From contig JACDAY010000388.1 in the NCBI GenBank assembly GCA_013695195.1, positions 1 to 27,947 of the forward strand: a stretch of DNA of 27,947 bases, given 5' to 3'. Position 1 is the first letter of the stretch. Each line of letters starts with the position of its first letter. A model generated the notes under the pieces. It saw only the letters and a program-made list of their open reading frames with translations, was not told the DNA's origin and ran no database searches. The translations under genes and the position numbers were made by a program. Source of the stretch: Blastocatellia bacterium. Lineage in GTDB: Bacteria > Acidobacteriota > Blastocatellia > Pyrinomonadales > Pyrinomonadaceae. This document shows, piece after piece, positions 24,719 to 27,947 of the stretch.

Positions 24719-25657
24719 TTACAATCCGCCAAATTTTTCGCCGATTTGTAACTTGATTCCATTCAAAAAATCCCGCGTCGCTAACCTCTGTTTTCCTTCA
24801 ATTTGTAATTCTTCGATCTTTAGCAAAGTTCCTTGACCGCACGATACGATCAAACAATCGCCGTTTGCTTCCAAAACTTCCCTTTCTCTCGATTCTCGAA
24901 ACTCAGAATCCGAAACGGACACTGCCTTCCAGATAGTCAATTTCTGCCCTTTATAATGTGTGAATGAGGACGGAAAGGGTTGAAAACCCCGCACGCGGTT
25001 CGATATCTCCATTGCTGTCCTTTCCCAGTTTATCAGCCCGTCTCCGCGTTTCATTATCGGAGCATGCGTCGCAGCATCGTCATTCTGCGGACGGCCGGTA
25101 AGTCCGTCGTAACTTTCTAGAGTTTCTGATAGCAGATCGGCTCCGATCAACGACAACCTCTCCATTAAATCGATCGCCGTTTCATCCTTTCCGATCCCCG
25201 TTTCACGCATCATTAAAATATCCCCGGTGTCGAGGCCGGCATCCATTCGCATTGTGGTTACGCCTGTCCTGGATTCGCCATTTACGATCGCCCAATTCAC
25301 GGGTGCGGCCCCTCGATATTTCGGCAGGAGAGAAAAATGAACATTGATAGCGCCTTTCGAAAACGCGTTTAAAAACCCTTCCGGCAGAATACGGCCGTAA
25401 GCAACAACGACCGCGACATCGGCATCGTTCGTTTTGAATTCTTCCAGCGCTTCCGTAGTTTTGATCTTTATCGGCTGAAAAACTGGTAAATTGTGCTTTA
25501 GAGCAAATTCTTTGACGGGTGAATAAGCGATCTTGTTGCCGCGACCGGCCGGTCTGTCCGGCTGCGTATAGACCGCGACTACTTCGTGAAGGTCGCGCAA
25601 AATTCTCTCAAGCGAAGGAACGGCTGCCATCGGCGTACCCATAAAAACGATCTTCAT
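24719..25657 (-). CDS. fmt: Methionyl-tRNA formyltransferase
   Basis: The start is taken at the ATG giving MKIVFMGTPMAAVPSL; an in-frame TTG lies 9 bases upstream. The 312-residue protein is the normal Fmt length. The N-terminal formyltransferase domain has PDRPAGRGNK, VVVAYGRILP and NVHFSLLPKYRGAAP, with Asn105 and His107 as catalytic residues. MDAGLDTGD follows, containing the third catalytic Asp (~145). The C-terminal OB-like tRNA-binding domain has VRGFQPFPSSFTHYKGQKLTIW. It puts a formyl group on initiator Met-tRNA in the cytoplasm, using 10-formyl-THF. No def gene is next to it. It is upstream of trhO/rsmB on the same strand, with the response regulator in between. Confidence 0.96.
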   Translation of the reverse strand: MKIVFMGTPMAAVPSLERILRDLHEVVAVYTQPDRPAGRGNKIAYSPVKEFALKHNLPVFQPIKIKTTEALEEFKTNDADVAVVVAYGRILPEGFLNAFSKGAINVHFSLLPKYRGAAPVNWAIVNGESRTGVTTMRMDAGLDTGDILMMRETGIGKDETAIDLMERLSLIGADLLSETLESYDGLTGRPQNDDAATHAPIMKRGDGLINWERTAMEISNRVRGFQPFPSSFTHYKGQKLTIWKAVSVSDSEFRESREREVLEANGDCLIVSCGQGTLLKIEELQIEGKQRLATRDFLNGIKLQIGEKFGGL

Positions 25658-25748
25658 CGACAACAATCTTAATAACTTCTACGCCGAAAAGAAAATGGCT
25701 TCAAGGTCGGTCGGCAGGCCGTTTCTGGTTAAACATCAGGCAAAAGCT

Positions 25749-26687
25749 CTAATATCCGCAACGATAGTTGTAAGATTCGCGAACCTTTGCCCATTTACCG
25801 GCTTCCCGGCGGTAAACGCTGAAATTTCGTCCTTCGAAAGCTTGCGTCGTCGTAAATAGTTCCGCGACGCCGTCTCCGTCATAGTCGAGGTAGTCCAAAA
25901 GCAATTCATGATAAACGCCGTCGTCGAGATCTTTCGCTTCTCCACTCATTATATTTTCGGGCGTGTAATTCACAAACTCGCTAAGCTCGAATGAATAAGT
26001 GCCTTCAACGTTCTGAGTAGCAATAAAGAACAAAGTGGCCCTATCTGTTGGCTTGGGAGCGATCCAAAACGACCCGACAAGCTCAACCTTGCCGTCGCGA
26101 TCCACATCGATTGCCGTAAGGTTATGATATCGAAGCTGTTTCAAAGAAGCTGCCGGAACTTTCTGTTTCGTGAATTCCGCTCGGACAAGCCTCTCAGCCT
26201 CGTTTCGTTCGTTTGCCGTCGGCAATCGACGCACACCAGGAGATTTAGCTTTTATCGGCGTGTTCGTTGCCAATGCCATCACAAAACCCTTAAGCTTCGC
26301 CCTCGTCGAATTTGCCGAGATCTGAGCTGAAACTCCGCTGCATTCACCACTCGCCGACTTTACTACGTTTATCGTTCCGATCTGAACACCTCCGAAAACC
26401 AGGCTATATTTATTTCCGGGTTTGAAATACAAATCAGAAAACGTTTTGTTTTTGTAAGTTTCGTCATGCTCCGAAGAATCGACAAGCTTACCGTCGGAAA
26501 TAGCGACAACAGGCTCAATCGTAGTGCCGTCCCCGGTCACCGCAAAGATCATCGATCTTACCGGTATCGAGGGTTTTGGCTGAGGCTTCAGTTTTGCCTT
26601 TTGCGAAAAAACAAAAGAAGTCAAAAAAACGAACAGCATTATCGCAATAACCAACGGTTTTGAATCAATTTTGCCCGAAGCGATCAT
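25749..26687 (-). CDS. Secreted protein with calcium-loop-like motifs, function unknown
   Basis: Not recognised as a named family. The 312-residue protein has an N-terminal signal or anchor (hydrophobic core ~11-27, followed by FSQK). Residues ~41-115 read like a beta-rich domain. Two acidic loops, DVDRDGKVEL (194-203) and DYDGDGVAEL (268-277), match the D-x-D-x-D-G pattern of calcium-binding FG-GAP/VCBS or EF-hand-like loops, and each is followed by an aromatic strand as in beta-propeller fragments. Export to the periplasm or cell surface is likely. The ATG lies only 6 bases after the pruA stop, so it is probably translated from the pruA transcript. Confidence 0.75.
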   Translation of the reverse strand: MIASGKIDSKPLVIAIMLFVFLTSFVFSQKAKLKPQPKPSIPVRSMIFAVTGDGTTIEPVVAISDGKLVDSSEHDETYKNKTFSDLYFKPGNKYSLVFGGVQIGTINVVKSASGECSGVSAQISANSTRAKLKGFVMALATNTPIKAKSPGVRRLPTANERNEAERLVRAEFTKQKVPAASLKQLRYHNLTAIDVDRDGKVELVGSFWIAPKPTDRATLFFIATQNVEGTYSFELSEFVNYTPENIMSGEAKDLDDGVYHELLLDYLDYDGDGVAELFTTTQAFEGRNFSVYRREAGKWAKVRESYNYRCGY

Positions 26688-26693
26688 GGGTAA

Positions 26694-27947
26694 CTATACC
26701 TTCTGCGACACCATCTTTCCCTGCATAAACTGCAGCAGATATTCGCGGCCGCCCGCTTTCGAATCGGTGCCGCTCATGTTGAAGCCGCCGAATGGATGCG
26801 CGCCGACCAGGGCTCCGGTGCATTTACGATTCAAGTAGAGATTTCCGACGTGGAATTCGCGTCGGGCCTTTTCCAGGTTTCCCTGGTTTGTCGAATAAAC
26901 CGCTCCCGTGAGGCCGAATTCGGTATCGTTAGCAATCTCCAGAGCGTGATCGAAATCGCGTGCTTTTATAACGGCCAGAACGGGTGCAAATATCTCTTCT
27001 TGCTCGATGGTTGCTCCGGGCTCGACATTGGCGATCACTGTCGGCTGGATATAAAACCCTTTGGATTCATCGCCGCCGCCGCCCGTCAACACGCTGCCGC
27101 CTTCTTCGATGCCTTTTTGAATGTAGTCTATTGTCGTATCGAACGAGCGTTTATTTATGACAGCGGCTACGTTCGTGTCGCTTTCGGTCGGCATGCCAAT
27201 TTTTAAGGTTTCAGTTATCGCGACCACCCTTTCCATTAGTTCATCATGAACCTTTTCATCGACTATCAGACGCGAGCAGGCCGAACACTTTTGTCCCTGA
27301 AATCCAAAAGCCGCCGCGACAGCGCCGCTTGCCGCCGCATCCAAATCGGCATCGTCGGCCACGACAATCGCATCTTTACCGCCCATTTCCGCGACGACGC
27401 GTTTAATCCAGATCTGGCCGTCTCGTGCCTTTGCTGCTTCTTCATTAATGTGAAGGCCGACGCCTTTGGAGCCCGTAAATGAGATAAAACGTGTCTTTGG
27501 ATGTGTAACCATCGCTTCGCCTGTTTTAGCGCTGCCGGTTAGAAAATTGATGACACCGGCGGGAAGTACTGCCTCCTCAACAATTTCTATAAACTTCGCA
27601 GCAATTGTCGGGGAATCAGAAGACGGTTTTAGAACGACTGTGTTTCCGGTGACAACGGCGGCCATCGTCATTCCCGCCATAATAGCGAGCGGGAAATTCC
27701 ACGGCGGAATTACTGCGCCAACGCCGAGCGGGATGTATTCGAGCCGGTTGTCTTCGCCCTCGACCTTCGTGATGGGCTGCTTTTCGGCCCAACGCAGCAT
27801 TTCGCGGCCATAAAACTCGAGAAAATCGATAGCCTCGGCCGTGTCGCCGTCGGCTTCGGCCCACGTTTTCGCGACTTCGAAAACCATCCATGCCGAAAGT
27901 TCGTGCTTTCGTGAGCGCATTATATCCGCTATCTTGAAAAGATATTC
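26694..27947 (-). CDS. pruA: L-glutamate gamma-semialdehyde dehydrogenase, 5'-truncated by the window edge
   Basis: The frame is open to the right edge: nine codons precede the first ATG (27920) and read EYLFKIADI, which continues the family sequence, so the gene starts outside the window. The visible ~417 residues cover most of an aldehyde dehydrogenase: PPWNFPLAI, NTVVLKPSS, FTGSKGVG, the general-base Glu in VVAEMGGKDAIVV and the catalytic Cys in GFQGQKCSACSR. Later landmarks are EEIFAPVLAV and the C-terminal GGFNMSGTDSKAGG. The SACSR context and AWMVFEVAKTWAEADGD are typical of 1-pyrroline-5-carboxylate dehydrogenases, which oxidise glutamate semialdehyde to glutamate in proline catabolism. 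No proline dehydrogenase domain is seen in this part. Confidence 0.93.
   Translation of the reverse strand, partial: EYLFKIADIMRSRKHELSAWMVFEVAKTWAEADGDTAEAIDFLEFYGREMLRWAEKQPITKVEGEDNRLEYIPLGVGAVIPPWNFPLAIMAGMTMAAVVTGNTVVLKPSSDSPTIAAKFIEIVEEAVLPAGVINFLTGSAKTGEAMVTHPKTRFISFTGSKGVGLHINEEAAKARDGQIWIKRVVAEMGGKDAIVVADDADLDAAASGAVAAAFGFQGQKCSACSRLIVDEKVHDELMERVVAITETLKIGMPTESDTNVAAVINKRSFDTTIDYIQKGIEEGGSVLTGGGGDESKGFYIQPTVIANVEPGATIEQEEIFAPVLAVIKARDFDHALEIANDTEFGLTGAVYSTNQGNLEKARREFHVGNLYLNRKCTGALVGAHPFGGFNMSGTDSKAGGREYLLQFMQGKMVSQKV

Overview
This window looks like a chromosomal segment of a Gram-negative bacterium with moderate GC. Signs of an outer membrane are a BamD-like protein and secreted or lipoprotein-type signal peptides. 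The gene mix (CrtC-like hydratase, large TPR proteins, a PASTA-only protein beside rsmB and rpe, DUF2520 beside Fur) is most reminiscent of Acidobacteriota of the Blastocatellia/Pyrinomonadaceae type. That placement is an inference from gene content, not from a marker-gene comparison. I see no rRNA, tRNA, CRISPR array, prophage or transposase gene.

Layout. 1-3201: small accessory genes: a truncated SnoaL/DUF4440-like protein, a zinc-ribbon protein, a CrtC-like carotenoid-hydratase-family protein (minus strand), an OB-fold secreted protein and a zinc-ribbon membrane protein. 3214-3347: a MITE-like inverted repeat. 3413-8181: gamma-glutamyltransferase (minus), diverging from a two-gene plus-strand unit of a variant Nramp-family transporter and a MscS-type channel with a cyclic-nucleotide-binding domain. 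8209-14837: five minus-strand genes with short gaps. In transcription order they are a 1186-residue P-loop ATPase with BrxC/PglY-like architecture, a DUF2520/Rossmann protein, Fur, a ferredoxin-like protein lacking one cluster cysteine, and a small membrane protein. 15131-16306: a secreted M48 metalloprotease on the plus strand.

16671-23332: a minus-strand block of rsmB, a PASTA-only protein, rpe, a BamD-like TPR protein and a large secreted TPR protein. 23391-25657: trhO, a stand-alone response regulator (plus) and fmt. The order fmt...rsmB-PASTA-rpe recalls the fmt-rsmB-phosphatase-PASTA kinase-rsgA-rpe cluster of Gram-positive bacteria, but no kinase, phosphatase or rsgA is present. 25749-27947: a secreted protein with calcium-loop-like motifs directly downstream of pruA, which runs off the right edge.

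Common themes are translation and RNA modification (fmt, rsmB, trhO), envelope assembly and quality control (BamD-like, M48 protease, TPR proteins), and metal or iron handling (Nramp-like, Fur, ferredoxin-like). The least explained region is 8209-14837. There, a large ATPase whose fold type is known from phage-defence loci occurs without any recognisable BREX partner and sits in line with Fur and a degenerate ferredoxin.
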